Positions 40,322 through 49,516 of a stretch of 64,000 bases of DNA are shown here, piece after piece (positions within the stretch are counted from its first letter, which is position 1; the number at the start of each line of letters is the position of its first letter). This stretch comes from Sphingobacterium sp. FBM7-1. GTDB taxonomy: Bacteria > Bacteroidota > Bacteroidia > Sphingobacteriales > Sphingobacteriaceae. The notes under the pieces were generated by a model. It saw only the letters and a program-made list of their open reading frames with translations, was not told the origin of the DNA and did not search any database. The translations under genes were made by a program, and so were the position numbers. The DNA is taken from NCBI RefSeq assembly GCF_020687765.1, contig NZ_JAJEWJ010000003.1:124001-188000 (forward strand), written 5' to 3'.

Positions 40322-40954
40322 ATGAAGAAAATCAAATTAGATATTGTGGGGTTATCGTACAGTCAGACACAATCTGGCGCGTACGCATTGGTTTTGGGAG
40401 AGACGGGTGGAAATCGGCGTCTGCCTATTATTATTGGCGGTTTTGAAGCGCAGGCTATTGCGGTAGAAATTGAAAAAATGCAGCCGAGCCGCCCCCTGAC
40501 GCACGATCTCTTTAAGACTTTTGCCGATAATTTTCAGATTCAGGTGCAGGAGGTGTTGATCTATAACTTGATTGACGGTATTTTCTTTGCCAAACTGGTG
40601 TGCTCTAACGGTGACAAAACGCTTGATATCGACTCTCGGACATCCGATGCTGTAGCGCTGGCGGTACGTTTTGGCACGCCCATATTCGTATACGATTTTA
40701 TTATGGATGCGGCAGGAATCGTCATTGAGAGCAACGATTTCGCTTTTCTGGAAAATCTGGAAGGCCTCCCCAAAGAGAATACCATGACGGCTCCCACTTC
40801 ACCGACGCCGGAGAAAGAACCTGCACCCAAATCACCTTACGCTAACCTCAGCGACGAGCAGCTGCAGACCAGTCTTCATAAAGCAATCGAAGCGGAACAA
40901 TACGAAACCGCAGCCAAGATACGGGACGAAATCGAAAGAAGAAACAAACGATAG
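40322..40954 (+). CDS. Bifunctional-nuclease-family (DUF151) protein with UVR motif
   Basis: 210 residues. The N-terminal ~135 residues are the BFN/DUF151 domain: LDIVGLSYSQTQSGAYALVL, RLPIIIGGFEAQAIAVEIE, RPLTHDLFKTFADNF and DSRTSDAVALAVRFGTPIFV. A linker rich in Pro/Thr/Glu follows. LSDEQLQTSLHKAIEAEQYE and TAAKIRDEIERR form the helix hairpin of the UvrB/UvrC motif. The plant relative has nuclease activity in vitro. The bacterial role is unclear. The pair BFN plus UVR is the usual form in Bacteroidota. The gene precedes mscS by 51 bp. Confidence 0.88.
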   Translation: MKKIKLDIVGLSYSQTQSGAYALVLGETGGNRRLPIIIGGFEAQAIAVEIEKMQPSRPLTHDLFKTFADNFQIQVQEVLIYNLIDGIFFAKLVCSNGDKTLDIDSRTSDAVALAVRFGTPIFVYDFIMDAAGIVIESNDFAFLENLEGLPKENTMTAPTSPTPEKEPAPKSPYANLSDEQLQTSLHKAIEAEQYETAAKIRDEIERRNKR

Positions 40955-41005
40955 ACATCCAAATTGCCGGTTTGTGCGGCATTTTTCGTAAATTTGTCTG
41001 TTAAT

Positions 41006-42337
41006 ATGGACAACACGAATCTTATTGACATCACCGCACAGCAAACTAGTGCACTTTACAATTGGACTTTTAACCTCATTCAAAACGCCGGACTTTCCGA
41101 CAAAATTGCGCATATTGTTGTGTCTGTCGGCTTGCTGATCATCGTATTTATCGGGCTATATCTGATCCACATGCTGATCAGTGCGATCTCTCAGTCGATA
41201 CTGACAAAGCTTATCCAGAAAACAAAAACCAATTGGGACGATTTTCTGCTGCAGAATAAAGTGTTAAATAAGCTCAGCCAGCTGATTCTCGTGATTATTG
41301 CCCAGCAGATGATTCCGCTTATCTTTATCGGTTTTCCGAATTTTAATGCGGGATTGAATAAGTTCCTCCAAATATTGGTGATCTTGGCTGTATACGCCTT
41401 CATCAATAGCTTATTGAAGACTGGCCGGGATATTTTACGTACTTCGAAAGCCTTTATAGATAAACCGCTAGACAGTTATTTACAGGTCATTCAAATATTT
41501 TTGTTTTTCGTAGTCGGCACCCTAGTCGTCTCGATCCTAACGGGTAACTCTCCTTGGTCGTTTCTCGTTTCCTTGGGGGCCGCATCGGCCATTTTAATGT
41601 TGGTTTTTAAAGATACGATTCTCGGCTTTGTAGCCAGTATACAGGTTTCGGCCAATGATTCGGTCCGGGTGGGCGACTGGATCTCGATGCCGAAGTATGG
41701 TGCTGATGGGGATGTGGTACAGATCAACTTAAACAATGTCAAAATTCAAAACTTTGACAAAACCATCACGACTATCCCGACGTACACCTTATTAAGTGAC
41801 TCCTTTACCAATTACCGGGGGATGCAGGAATCGGGCGGAAGGCGAATTAAGCGGTCGATCAACATCAAGATTGCAACCATCCGATACCTGAATGAAGGGG
41901 AAATTGAAGATCTTAAAAAAATTGAGCTGCTGGCTCCGTATATCGAAAAACGGGAAACGGAAATCAAAGCGTATAATCGAGAGTCGGGCGTGGATGAAAC
42001 GGTATTGGTCAATGGTAGACGCATGACCAACATTGGGTTATTTAGGGCGTATATTAATGCCTATGCCAAACAGAATCCCGATATCCATAAAGGCTTGACG
42101 TTTATGGTTCGCCAACTAGCGCCTACGGAGCACGGCTTACCACTGGAATTGTATATGTTTACGAACGGGACGGAGTGGGCATTCTTTGAAAATACGATGT
42201 CGGATTTATTTGATCACCTATTTGCGGCTATCAAGTATTTTCACCTAGAGGTGTTTGAATTACCGGCTTCTGATGACCTCCGTCATCTTCTTTCGGAAAG
42301 TAAACTGGAGGCACTTGCTAAAGACCCTGAAGCGTAG
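41006..42337 (+). CDS. MscS-family mechanosensitive ion channel
   Basis: 443 residues from the ATG at 41006. Four to five membrane segments lie at about 25-190 (IVVSVGLLIIVFIGLYLIHML, LILVIIAQQMIPLIFIGF, IFLFFVVGTLVVSIL, SFLVSLGAASAILMLVFKD). The last, Gly/Ala-rich segment is the pore helix, followed by the beta domain (VGDWISMPKYGADGDVVQIN, TYTLLSDSFTNYRGM). It is an emergency valve for osmotic downshock. It resembles the YbdG/MscM-like subgroup because of the long C-terminal domain. A strong terminator follows the stop. Confidence 0.92.
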   Translation: MDNTNLIDITAQQTSALYNWTFNLIQNAGLSDKIAHIVVSVGLLIIVFIGLYLIHMLISAISQSILTKLIQKTKTNWDDFLLQNKVLNKLSQLILVIIAQQMIPLIFIGFPNFNAGLNKFLQILVILAVYAFINSLLKTGRDILRTSKAFIDKPLDSYLQVIQIFLFFVVGTLVVSILTGNSPWSFLVSLGAASAILMLVFKDTILGFVASIQVSANDSVRVGDWISMPKYGADGDVVQINLNNVKIQNFDKTITTIPTYTLLSDSFTNYRGMQESGGRRIKRSINIKIATIRYLNEGEIEDLKKIELLAPYIEKRETEIKAYNRESGVDETVLVNGRRMTNIGLFRAYINAYAKQNPDIHKGLTFMVRQLAPTEHGLPLELYMFTNGTEWAFFENTMSDLFDHLFAAIKYFHLEVFELPASDDLRHLLSESKLEALAKDPEA

Positions 42338-42370
42338 GGGGTCTACAGCGACAAAGATGAATACTAAATA

Positions 42371-42402
42371 AAAAAGGGTTGCCCTGCGGGGGAACCCTTT
42401 TT
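42371..42402 (+). terminator. Terminator after mscS-like gene
   Basis: AAAAGGGTT..CCC/GGG..AACCCTTTTT stem with a short loop and trailing T-run, 33 bp after the stop. The symmetric A/T tracts make it usable from both strands. The remaining gap to 42542 shows nothing recognisable. Confidence 0.8.
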
Positions 42403-42541
42403 ATTTGGCGTATTTCACAACAAGCCTTAACACTAACACCATTAATCTTGATCATTAATGACGAACAAAAATTACTCTTTCCAAAGATGTGCTATTCGTA
42501 TGATCTAAACGTTAGCGGGGTGTTAAGCCTGCATTATCTCT

Positions 42542-43042
42542 TTATCGGGCATTGGCGATATTTATCCGTTCCAAAACCGTCTCGATGGTCGTTTTTGCGG
42601 CATCCATCATTTTCTGATTTCCGGGGTAATCGGCATCCATTGTGACCGTTTTCCCTTTCTCTTTATACTTGTATTCGAGTATATATCGTGGCACGTTGCG
42701 TCCTTCGATAGAGTCTGTCCGTGGCGTTTTCAAATCTTCGTCTATGTTCCAGAATCCCATCTCCATCGCTTTACGGTGGAGAATAAGCAGGTCATCGTCC
42801 GATAGTTTCAATTTCTTTTTAACGACTTCATTGTCCCGGTTCAGGTATTGGTAATCTTGCGTAGCCGAGTGGTAACTGTTCAACATCGAATCGGGCACGC
42901 CGTATTGGATGGATACATATTCAAAATCGGAATAACGGAAAGGTGCGTTTTTTACCATGTTGGAATAATAGTAAACACAGTAGATAAAAAAAGAACCTAT
43001 AATACAGAGGCCTAAAAAAATGGCTTTCGCTCTTTTACTCAT
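42542..43042 (-). CDS. Hypothetical single-pass membrane protein
   Basis: 166 residues. SKRAKAIFLGLCIIGSFFIY is one N-terminal membrane segment with no lipobox or clear cleavage site. The rest is soluble, probably periplasmic: YSDFEYVSIQYGVPDSML, a Lys-rich segment KKKLKLSDDDLLILHRKAM, MGFWNIDEDLKTP and YILEYKYKEKGKTVTMDADY, ending in a helix. I do not recognise the family. It is convergent with mscS and downstream of the NlpC/P60 gene on the minus strand. No functional link can be made from context. Confidence 0.6.
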   Translation of the reverse strand: MSKRAKAIFLGLCIIGSFFIYCVYYYSNMVKNAPFRYSDFEYVSIQYGVPDSMLNSYHSATQDYQYLNRDNEVVKKKLKLSDDDLLILHRKAMEMGFWNIDEDLKTPRTDSIEGRNVPRYILEYKYKEKGKTVTMDADYPGNQKMMDAAKTTIETVLERINIANAR

Positions 43043-43131
43043 GATACATCAATTTGTCGCAAAAATACACATTCGATAGCATTTAAACATGTGGGAAAGC
43101 GCCTTATCGAAAGGGTTTTGTAATTTGAATG

Positions 43132-43734
43132 TTAGATTTTTGGGGTGCCGGCGCGCACGAAGTACTTATAGTACCAGCTATCTTTTATATCGGAGATGAT
43201 GACCCCTCTGCGGGTAGATACATGTACAAATTTATTGTTATGCAGGTACACACCGACGTGGTCGATATTTTTCCCACTGAAGGAAAAAAAAACGAGATCG
43301 CCTTCCCGAAGTTGCCGCTCGTATTTTCGTTTGACCTGTGCGCCCATATCCCGCGAGGTGCGTGGCAGGTCTTTGCCGTACACCTCTCGGTACAATACCC
43401 CCACGAAACCGGAACAGTCTATACCCGAGGGCTTCGTGCCGCCCAGACGATGGGGACTGCCCAACCATTTGTCGATAAAAGAATAGAGGGATTTGTTTTT
43501 GAGGTCGCGGGCCGATACGCCCAGAATCGCTGCATAATTGTCGATACCGGAAGCGGACCACGATTTCCCGCGCGCATCACTGGCATCTGTAGGAATGGAT
43601 TTACGTGTCGATGTGTTGCCGTAACTTGCACCACCACTGGAAAGCACCTTTCTTTTCGCGCCGCAGGACGTCAGCAAAAAAACGGCCATAATCCACGCTA
43701 TTAGAGTAATGTACGGATAGGATGAACGCTGCAT
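43132..43734 (-). CDS. NlpC/P60-family peptidoglycan hydrolase, lipoprotein
   Basis: 200 residues from the ATG at 43734. An earlier start would overlap the divergent EamA gene. The signal YITLIAWIMAVFLLTSC gives a lipoprotein. The catalytic domain (about 85-200) shows WLGSPHRLGGTKPSGIDCSGFVG with the nucleophile Cys, LREGDLVFFSFSG, and NIDHVGVYLHNNKFVHVS with the catalytic His and next polar residue. It should cut D-Glu-diaminopimelate bonds in wall peptides (a C40 peptidase such as Spr). It shares a ~60-bp divergent promoter region with the EamA gene. Confidence 0.93.
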   Translation of the reverse strand: MQRSSYPYITLIAWIMAVFLLTSCGAKRKVLSSGGASYGNTSTRKSIPTDASDARGKSWSASGIDNYAAILGVSARDLKNKSLYSFIDKWLGSPHRLGGTKPSGIDCSGFVGVLYREVYGKDLPRTSRDMGAQVKRKYERQLREGDLVFFSFSGKNIDHVGVYLHNNKFVHVSTRRGVIISDIKDSWYYKYFVRAGTPKI

Positions 43735-43793
43735 ATTACAAATGTAAGCATCCAAGATTAGTTTGACAATGATTTTGTAACTTGCGCGCCGCA

Positions 43794-44699
43794 ATGGACA
43801 GGGAAAAAATTAAAGGTGTTGTGGCTGTGGTACTGGGTGCAGCGAGCTTCGGTATACTATCTACGTTTGTTAAAAAAGCTTATGAGCAGGGCTTCACATT
43901 GGGTGAGGTAACGGGTATCCAATCGCTGTTTGGGCTACTGATTTTATGGCTCTTGATCGGCATCCTCTTGCTCACGAATAAGAATTATTTCGCCCGCTAT
44001 TCGGCTACTTCGCCGAGATGGCAGATTATCATCAGCGGTCTCTCAACCGGGGCAGTTAGTATTCTCTATTATAAGAGTGTCCAATTGGTACCGGCCTCGC
44101 TAGCCATTATTCTCTTAATGCAATATATCTGGATCGGCCAGTTGATCGAGTTTATTTTCTTCGGAACTAGGATCAGTCGGCGCCAAACGATCGGTATTGC
44201 GGCCATCTTGCTGAGCACTGTTCTGGCGACCGGTTTACTCGAGGACGATTTTCAGGCGGTAGACATCGCTGGTATCGGCTATGGATTGCTGGCCGCGACG
44301 GCCTATGCGCTTTTTATTATCGTGAGCGGCCGCGTGGGCAACGATCATCCGCCGCTTCAGAAAAGTGCTTTATTGATTGTGGGGGCATTTTTATTGATCT
44401 TTATTGTGCTCCAACCCTTTAGCCTTTTCACGCCGCCGGTCTTTTCTGCGCTATGGCGCTATGGCTTATTGCTCGCTGTCTTTGGCACGGTTCTTCCTCC
44501 GCTTTTATTTTCGTATGGAATTCCAAAAACGGGGGTATCGCTCGGCAACATCTTAAGTTATATTGAGCTACCGGTAGCGGTTTGTATGTCTTATATCGTG
44601 TTAAAAGAGCAGGTATCGGTCGCACAATTTATAGGGGTGGCCGGCATACTGGTCATCGTCATCCTGCTGAATATCCGAAAGCGATCGGCAGTAAATTAG
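43794..44699 (+). CDS. EamA-family (DMT) transporter
   Basis: 301 residues from the ATG at 43794. Ten membrane segments are arranged as two five-helix EamA repeats. The first begins VVAVVLGAASFGILSTFVKK, the second IAGIGYGLLAATAYALFIIV, and FSYGIPKTGVSLGNILSYIELP is a typical C-terminal helix pair. Members export or import amino acids, metabolites or nucleotide sugars. The substrate cannot be told from the sequence. The stop overlaps the end of mtaB on the other strand by 4 nt. No signal for regulation is visible. Confidence 0.88.
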   Translation: MDREKIKGVVAVVLGAASFGILSTFVKKAYEQGFTLGEVTGIQSLFGLLILWLLIGILLLTNKNYFARYSATSPRWQIIISGLSTGAVSILYYKSVQLVPASLAIILLMQYIWIGQLIEFIFFGTRISRRQTIGIAAILLSTVLATGLLEDDFQAVDIAGIGYGLLAATAYALFIIVSGRVGNDHPPLQKSALLIVGAFLLIFIVLQPFSLFTPPVFSALWRYGLLLAVFGTVLPPLLFSYGIPKTGVSLGNILSYIELPVAVCMSYIVLKEQVSVAQFIGVAGILVIVILLNIRKRSAVN

Positions 44700-46018
44700 G
44701 AATGGGTCAACAATTCGGGCAATTCTTCGACGTCCACCTCTCCTTGTTCGCTGATGGATGTGAATTTTACTGGAATAATTTCGTTGACCAATAAGGGGTC
44801 ATATAAGGAACGGACTTTTACATAGTTTTTGGAGAAGCCATGCATGTAACCGTCTTTAACATCTCCTTCGAATAACACCTCTCCTACTTTACCAAGTTGC
44901 TTTTCATAAAATGCACGACGCTTTTTCTCGGACAGGATATGTAACATCTTGCTTCTGTCGCTTCGCTGTGCTCCCGGAACAGCGCCTTCCATTTGTGCGG
45001 CAATGGTATTTTCTCGTTCGGAATAGGTGAAGACGTGCAGATAGGATATATCGAGTTCGTTGAGAAACTGATAGGTGTCTAGAAAATCTTCTCGTGTTTC
45101 TCCGGGGAAGCCCACAATAACATCCACCCCGATGCAACAATCGGGCATGAGGGATTTTATTTTCGCCACCCGCTCTGCATAGAGTTCGCGTTTATAACGA
45201 CGACGCATCTGGCTCAGTACTTTATTGCTTCCCGATTGCAACGGCATATGAAAATGGGGCACAAATCTTTTGGATTGTGCGACGAATTCTATAATCTCGT
45301 TCGCCAATAGATTGGGTTCTATGGATGATATGCGGATACGGTCTATGCCTTCTACCTCATCCAAGGCTTTCACGAGATCCAAAAAACGGTCTTGCCGCTT
45401 ACCGTCACGTATGCCGAAATCACCGATATTGACGCCGGTCAGTACAATTTCTTTCACGCCAGACGCTGCAATCTCTTCGGCCTGCTGTACGATATCCTCG
45501 ATCTTGCCCGAACGGCTTGCGCCGCGTGCCAATGGAATGGTACAGAAGGTACAGGAGTAATCGCAACCGTCTTGCACTTTGAGGAAAGTACGCGTCCGGT
45601 CGCCTATGGAGTAGGCGGAAACGAATTGATGGGTCTCGTCAATCGGAGCATTATGAACAACGGCTTTCGCTTGCTTCGTCAGGTCGTTTATGTGCTCGAT
45701 AATGTTAAACTTCTCAGCAGCACCCAATACCATATCAACGCCAGGGATTTCAGCGATTTCCTTTGGCTTGAGCTGCGCATAGCAACCTACAATGGTGATA
45801 TAGGCGTTGGGCGAATGTTTTAACGCCTCTTTGACGACCTTCCGGCATTTTTTATCCGCGTGATCGGTTACCGAACAGGTATTGATCACGTATACATCAG
45901 CCGGGCTGTTAAAGGGGGTGGTTTCATAACCCGCCTCTTTGAAAACCCGCCCGATTGAAGAGGTTTCTGAATAATTCAGCTTACAGCCTAATGTATAAAA
46001 AGCTACTTTTTTGTTCAT
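44696..46018 (-). CDS. mtaB: tRNA t6A37 methylthiotransferase
   Basis: 440 residues. This radical-SAM enzyme adds a methylthio group to t6A at position 37 of some tRNAs. The UPF0004 domain has GCKLNYSETSSI, INTCSVTDHADKKCRK and GCYAQ, whose three cysteines hold one Fe-S cluster. The radical-SAM site is VQDGCDYSCTFCTIPLARG (C-x3-C-x2-C). A TRAM-like domain closes the protein. TCSVT and the tRNA-type spacing point to MtaB rather than MiaB or RimO. Its product needs t6A, which ties it functionally to tsaB at 61197. Confidence 0.92.
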   Translation of the reverse strand: MNKKVAFYTLGCKLNYSETSSIGRVFKEAGYETTPFNSPADVYVINTCSVTDHADKKCRKVVKEALKHSPNAYITIVGCYAQLKPKEIAEIPGVDMVLGAAEKFNIIEHINDLTKQAKAVVHNAPIDETHQFVSAYSIGDRTRTFLKVQDGCDYSCTFCTIPLARGASRSGKIEDIVQQAEEIAASGVKEIVLTGVNIGDFGIRDGKRQDRFLDLVKALDEVEGIDRIRISSIEPNLLANEIIEFVAQSKRFVPHFHMPLQSGSNKVLSQMRRRYKRELYAERVAKIKSLMPDCCIGVDVIVGFPGETREDFLDTYQFLNELDISYLHVFTYSERENTIAAQMEGAVPGAQRSDRSKMLHILSEKKRRAFYEKQLGKVGEVLFEGDVKDGYMHGFSKNYVKVRSLYDPLLVNEIIPVKFTSISEQGEVDVEELPELLTHS

Positions 46019-46032
46019 AACAACGGTACAAA

Positions 46033-46280
46033 GTTACTTTTTTTTCCCTCAAAAAAAAGTAACCAAAAAAAACTCGTCGCTTCAAATGTTTTACATATGG
46101 GATAGTGCTGAAATCAGTTTGTGCAGTTGTAAAACATTTGGATGCGACCTGAAGGGTTAAGGGAAGGGGTCAGTAAAGGTAGCTGAACTAGGCAAGCCTT
46201 GATTTATGGATTCGTGTTTATTTCGGCATCCATGAGCTCACTTCGTTCGGTTTTTTGCTTCATTTTTTTTATCAAGAAAA
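46033..46280. repeat. Composite dispersed repeat, copy 3 (hairpin + palindrome + R block)
   Basis: T/A hairpin GTTACTTTTTTTT/AAAAAAAAGTAAC (46033-46063). Palindrome arms are GTCGCTTCAAATGTTTTACA (46076-46095) and TGTAAAACATTTGGATGCGA (from 46128). The R block at 46199-46280 is the reverse complement of 30920-30992. Read on the minus strand, the order R-palindrome-hairpin keeps R before the palindrome as at copy 1. Confidence 0.7.
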
Positions 46281-46337
46281 GAAGAAGAAGAGCCTTTTAT
46301 GAAAAAAAGGCTAAATTTATGTTCTGGAAATATACTT

Positions 46338-46769
46338 ATGAAAACAATTATCCTGCTATTTCTTCTGTTCCCCCTTGTCAACGTTCATGCAGCAAACATA
46401 TTCAATCTTAACCAAACTACTTCTCTTGACACTACTGAAAGTCAGTATATCCCTAAAAACATGAAGGACTGTTTAAGACAGTTAGATCGTCTATTGTCCG
46501 ATTCTGTTAAAAACGAAATCCGTTCGTTACCCGAAAGTGCGTTTTTGAATGGTACACATTTTGGATTAGGCATGTGGATTAGAAACAATTGGGGGTTATG
46601 GGATAACGACTCAAGGTTGCACAAGTACTTTGTCCGATGCAGAGGACAATTGTATGAGCCAGATTTTATGTCTGGAGACATCCTATCTTTTTATTACGAC
46701 CATCTTGCAGGAGACAAAAAGATAAAATCAAAGATCCGAAAATTTGAAAAAGGAAAAAAATGGTGGTAG
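46338..46769 (+). CDS. DUF6794-like exported protein
   Basis: 143 residues from the ATG at 46338. Signal KTIILLFLLFPLVNVHA, with likely cleavage after HAA. The mature part has YIPKNMKDCLRQLDRLLSDS and HFGLGMWIRNNWGLWDND, then FMSGDILSFYYDHLAGD. This matches the DUF6794 pattern (a conserved D-C-x-x-x-L-D and R-N-x-W-x-L) known from small Bacteroidota proteins of unknown function. The tail is Lys-rich. It stands alone between the composite repeat and thyA. The 46770-47032 gap holds only a T/A-rich tract similar to that at 46250. Confidence 0.65.
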   Translation: MKTIILLFLLFPLVNVHAANIFNLNQTTSLDTTESQYIPKNMKDCLRQLDRLLSDSVKNEIRSLPESAFLNGTHFGLGMWIRNNWGLWDNDSRLHKYFVRCRGQLYEPDFMSGDILSFYYDHLAGDKKIKSKIRKFEKGKKWW

Positions 46770-47032
46770 GCTGAAGGGATGATGCAAAGGCGTAACTCAA
46801 AAACGCTCCATATTGCTTTGCGGAGATGCGGCATCAGACGACCTTATATAGTTCTGCGGCCATTTTTCTGAGGACGATTCCGTTAAAAACAAAATGCTGT
46901 TTGAACGCAGTGAGTTCCATTTTGTTTAGGAATTGACAAAGAAAAATAGCAGAACAATATTCCGTCTTGATTTTTTTGCTTCATTTTTTTATCAAGAAAA
47001 AAAGAAGAAAAACCCCTATCTTCGTTGTCATT

Positions 47033-47854
47033 ATGAAACAATATTTGGATTTATTGAAGCATGTTTACGAGAATGGGGTGGATAAGACGGATCGGACGGG
47101 TACGGGTACGCGCAGTGTATTTGGGTACCAGATGCGTTTTAACTTAAAAGAGGGTTTCCCGTTGGTGACAACAAAGAAACTGCATCTTCGCTCTATCCTA
47201 CATGAATTGATCTGGTTTTTGAAGGGCGAGACGAATATCCAATATTTGAAAGAAAATGGTGTAAGTATTTGGGATGAATGGGCGGATGAAAACGGGAATT
47301 TAGGTCCGGTATATGGTTCGCAGTGGCGCTCCTGGCCGACGTCCGACGGGCGGCATATAGACCAGATTGCACAGGTTATCGAGCAGCTCAAAAAGTCACC
47401 GGATTCTAGACGGATTATCGTATCAGCTTGGAATGTGGCCGAAATAGAACATATGGCGCTTCCTCCCTGCCACGCTTTTTTCCAATTTTATGTAGCACCG
47501 GCGCAGCCTGAAAAGGGCTTATTGAAACCGCAGCTTTCTTGCCAGCTTTACCAGCGAAGCGCGGATATTTTCCTCGGGGTGCCTTTCAATATTGCATCAT
47601 ATGCCTTATTAACCATGATGGTGGCTCAGGTATGTGACATGGAAGTGGGTGATTTTGTGCATACTTTGGGCGATGCTCATATATACAGCAACCATTTTGA
47701 GCAAACCGAACTGCAGTTGAGCAGAGAACCAAAACCACTGCCGACGATGAAAATAAATCCGGACGTAAAAGATATTTTCGATTTTAAATTTGAGGATTTT
47801 GAACTGGAGAATTATGAGTTTCACCCCCATATCAAGGCTCCGGTAGCGGTGTAA
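47033..47854 (+). CDS. thyA: Thymidylate synthase
   Basis: 273 residues from the ATG at 47033. The enzyme makes dTMP from dUMP using methylene-tetrahydrofolate. Signatures are [53 protein letters not shown] and [12 protein letters not shown] with the catalytic Cys. [20 protein letters not shown] and [14 protein letters not shown] are the nucleotide-binding segments. The length matches the 264-280 residue bacterial form. The product dihydrofolate is recycled by folA, which starts 30 bp downstream, so the two are surely one operon. Confidence 0.97.
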   Translation: MKQYLDLLKHVYENGVDKTDRTGTGTRSVFGYQMRFNLKEGFPLVTTKKLHLRSILHELIWFLKGETNIQYLKENGVSIWDEWADENGNLGPVYGSQWRSWPTSDGRHIDQIAQVIEQLKKSPDSRRIIVSAWNVAEIEHMALPPCHAFFQFYVAPAQPEKGLLKPQLSCQLYQRSADIFLGVPFNIASYALLTMMVAQVCDMEVGDFVHTLGDAHIYSNHFEQTELQLSREPKPLPTMKINPDVKDIFDFKFEDFELENYEFHPHIKAPVAV

Positions 47855-47883
47855 ATATGGTGGTGGTATAGTATAAGCGATGA

Positions 47884-48384
47884 ATGATGAGTGATTTAAA
47901 AATAACATTAATTGCAGCTGCGGCAGAGAACCATGCTATTGGTAAAAACAATCAGATGTTGTGGCATCTGCCCAATGATTTTAAACATTTCAAACAGCAT
48001 ACGGTAAACCATTCTGTGGTGATGGGCCGAAAAACTTATGAGTCTATAGGTAAGCCTTTGCCGGATCGACGCAATATCGTGGTGACGCGTGATCTAAATT
48101 GGACAGCAGAGGATGTAGATGTCGCGAATTCGCTGGATGAAGTCTTGACCTATTGCCGTGATGAGCGGGAGATCTTTATTATAGGCGGTGCAAATATTTA
48201 CAAACAAACACTCCCATTAGCCCAACGGGTACTATTGACGCGGGTACATACTTCTTTAGCTGGGGATGCGTTTTTCCCGGAGCTTCCGCAAACGGAATGG
48301 AAAAAAATAAAGGAGGAGCGGCATGCACAAGATGAACGGCATGCCTATGATTTTACGATTGAGTTCTGGGAGCGGACAACATAG
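47884..48384 (+). CDS. folA: Dihydrofolate reductase
   Basis: 166 residues. It reduces dihydrofolate to tetrahydrofolate with NADPH. ITLIAAAAENHAIGKNNQML followed by WHLPNDFKHFK is the N-terminal hallmark, with the substrate-binding Asp in LPND. VVMGRKTYESIGKPLPDRRN is the NADPH motif, and IFIIGGANIYKQTLP holds the glycine pair. Either of two adjacent ATGs (47884, 47887) can start it. The end overlaps the ddl gene on the other strand by 32 nt. Together with thyA this is the usual arrangement for thymidylate synthesis. Confidence 0.96.
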   Translation: MMSDLKITLIAAAAENHAIGKNNQMLWHLPNDFKHFKQHTVNHSVVMGRKTYESIGKPLPDRRNIVVTRDLNWTAEDVDVANSLDEVLTYCRDEREIFIIGGANIYKQTLPLAQRVLLTRVHTSLAGDAFFPELPQTEWKKIKEERHAQDERHAYDFTIEFWERTT

Positions 48385-49375
48385 CCGCTTCTATCAACTC
48401 GGCGTAAAAATCGCTTTCTTTCATCCCTTTTGCACGGACTTGCTGTGGAATAAAACTTTGTTCCGTCTGCCCGGGAATGGTGTTGATTTCGATAAAGTAA
48501 AATTTATCGGTTTCCTGTTCTAAAAAGAAATCGACACGAACCATACCTTTACAGTTTAAACGGATATAAATATCTTGGATAATGCGCGAAGCACGCTTCT
48601 GCTGTTCGACAGTAAGATCTGCTGGTGTAATCTCTTCGGTTAATCCGGGCACATACTTGGCTTCAAAATCGAAAAATTCCCGGGTGGTACGTACCTCTGT
48701 AGCGGGCAACACAATCAACTCACCTTTTGCATTGCGAAATATACCTTGGGAGAATTCACGTCCGGTAACGAACTCTTCGACCAAGACCTGATGCCCGGTA
48801 TGAGCTGCTTCAAAGGCTTTGTCAAGCGCGACCGGCAATTCGGCGGCTTCTTTCACTTTAGACATGCCGATGCTGCTACCGCCTGCATTGGGCTTCACAA
48901 AATAAGGTAGTTTTAAATTTTGTTGTACCTTCTCGGCTGCTTGCTGCCGGTCTACTTCGAATAACAAAACGGAATTTGCGATGTGAAGATCGGTAATCCC
49001 GTTTACTACCGCTTTTGTATAGCCTTTATTCATTGTTAATGCAGAGGTGAGCGCATCACAAGAGGTATAAGGAAGACCAATCATATCAAAATAGCCCTGT
49101 AAACGGCCATCTTCTCCGGGCGAACCGTGCAGGATGATGAAAGCTACATCAAAAGTGACGATATGATCGTTGATAATCAGCGAAAAATTCTCGCGGTTTA
49201 TGGGGACTTTAATACCGGCTTCGGTTACGTGGAACCACGCATCTAGACTGATTGTTATGGGGTAAATATCGTATTTTTCCTTATCGAGCTGTGCTTGTAC
49301 AAAGGCGGCACTCTTAAAAGATACTTCTGCCTCACCGGTATAACCGCCCGTAATTAACGCCACTTTTGTTTTCAT
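48353..49375 (-). CDS. ddl: D-alanine--D-alanine ligase
   Basis: 340 residues from the ATG at 49375. It joins two D-alanines with ATP for peptidoglycan. VALITGGYTGEAEVSFKSA is the N-terminal motif, HGSPGEDGRLQGYFDMIGLP the family core, and MNKGYTKAVV the lid start. PYFVKPNAGGSSIGMSKVK and LVEEFVTGREFSQGI bind ATP, and MVRVDFFLE and FIEINTIPGQTEQSF close the metal site. It is divergent from the PASTA gene and convergent with folA, overlapping it by 32 nt. Nothing indicates vancomycin-resistance (D-Lac) specificity, but that residue was not checked by alignment. Confidence 0.96.
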   Translation of the reverse strand: MKTKVALITGGYTGEAEVSFKSAAFVQAQLDKEKYDIYPITISLDAWFHVTEAGIKVPINRENFSLIINDHIVTFDVAFIILHGSPGEDGRLQGYFDMIGLPYTSCDALTSALTMNKGYTKAVVNGITDLHIANSVLLFEVDRQQAAEKVQQNLKLPYFVKPNAGGSSIGMSKVKEAAELPVALDKAFEAAHTGHQVLVEEFVTGREFSQGIFRNAKGELIVLPATEVRTTREFFDFEAKYVPGLTEEITPADLTVEQQKRASRIIQDIYIRLNCKGMVRVDFFLEQETDKFYFIEINTIPGQTEQSFIPQQVRAKGMKESDFYAELIEAAMLSAPRTQS

Positions 49376-49516
49376 CGCCAATCTCTTATAATTGCAAATT
49401 AATGTTAAACGAAAGCAAATATAACTTGTGTTACGGGGAAAAAAGAATAATTTTGTCTATTATATTGCCTGTTCGGCGCATGGCTTAAATGTGCTTTAAT
49501 TATAGAGAAACAACAC

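Noticed and set aside
46199..46338. Promoter for the DUF6794-like gene in the TTTTTTGCTTCATTTTTTTT tract
   Set aside because: The tract belongs to the dispersed R block and recurs upstream of thyA. I could not place a TAnnTTTG with a -33 in it.
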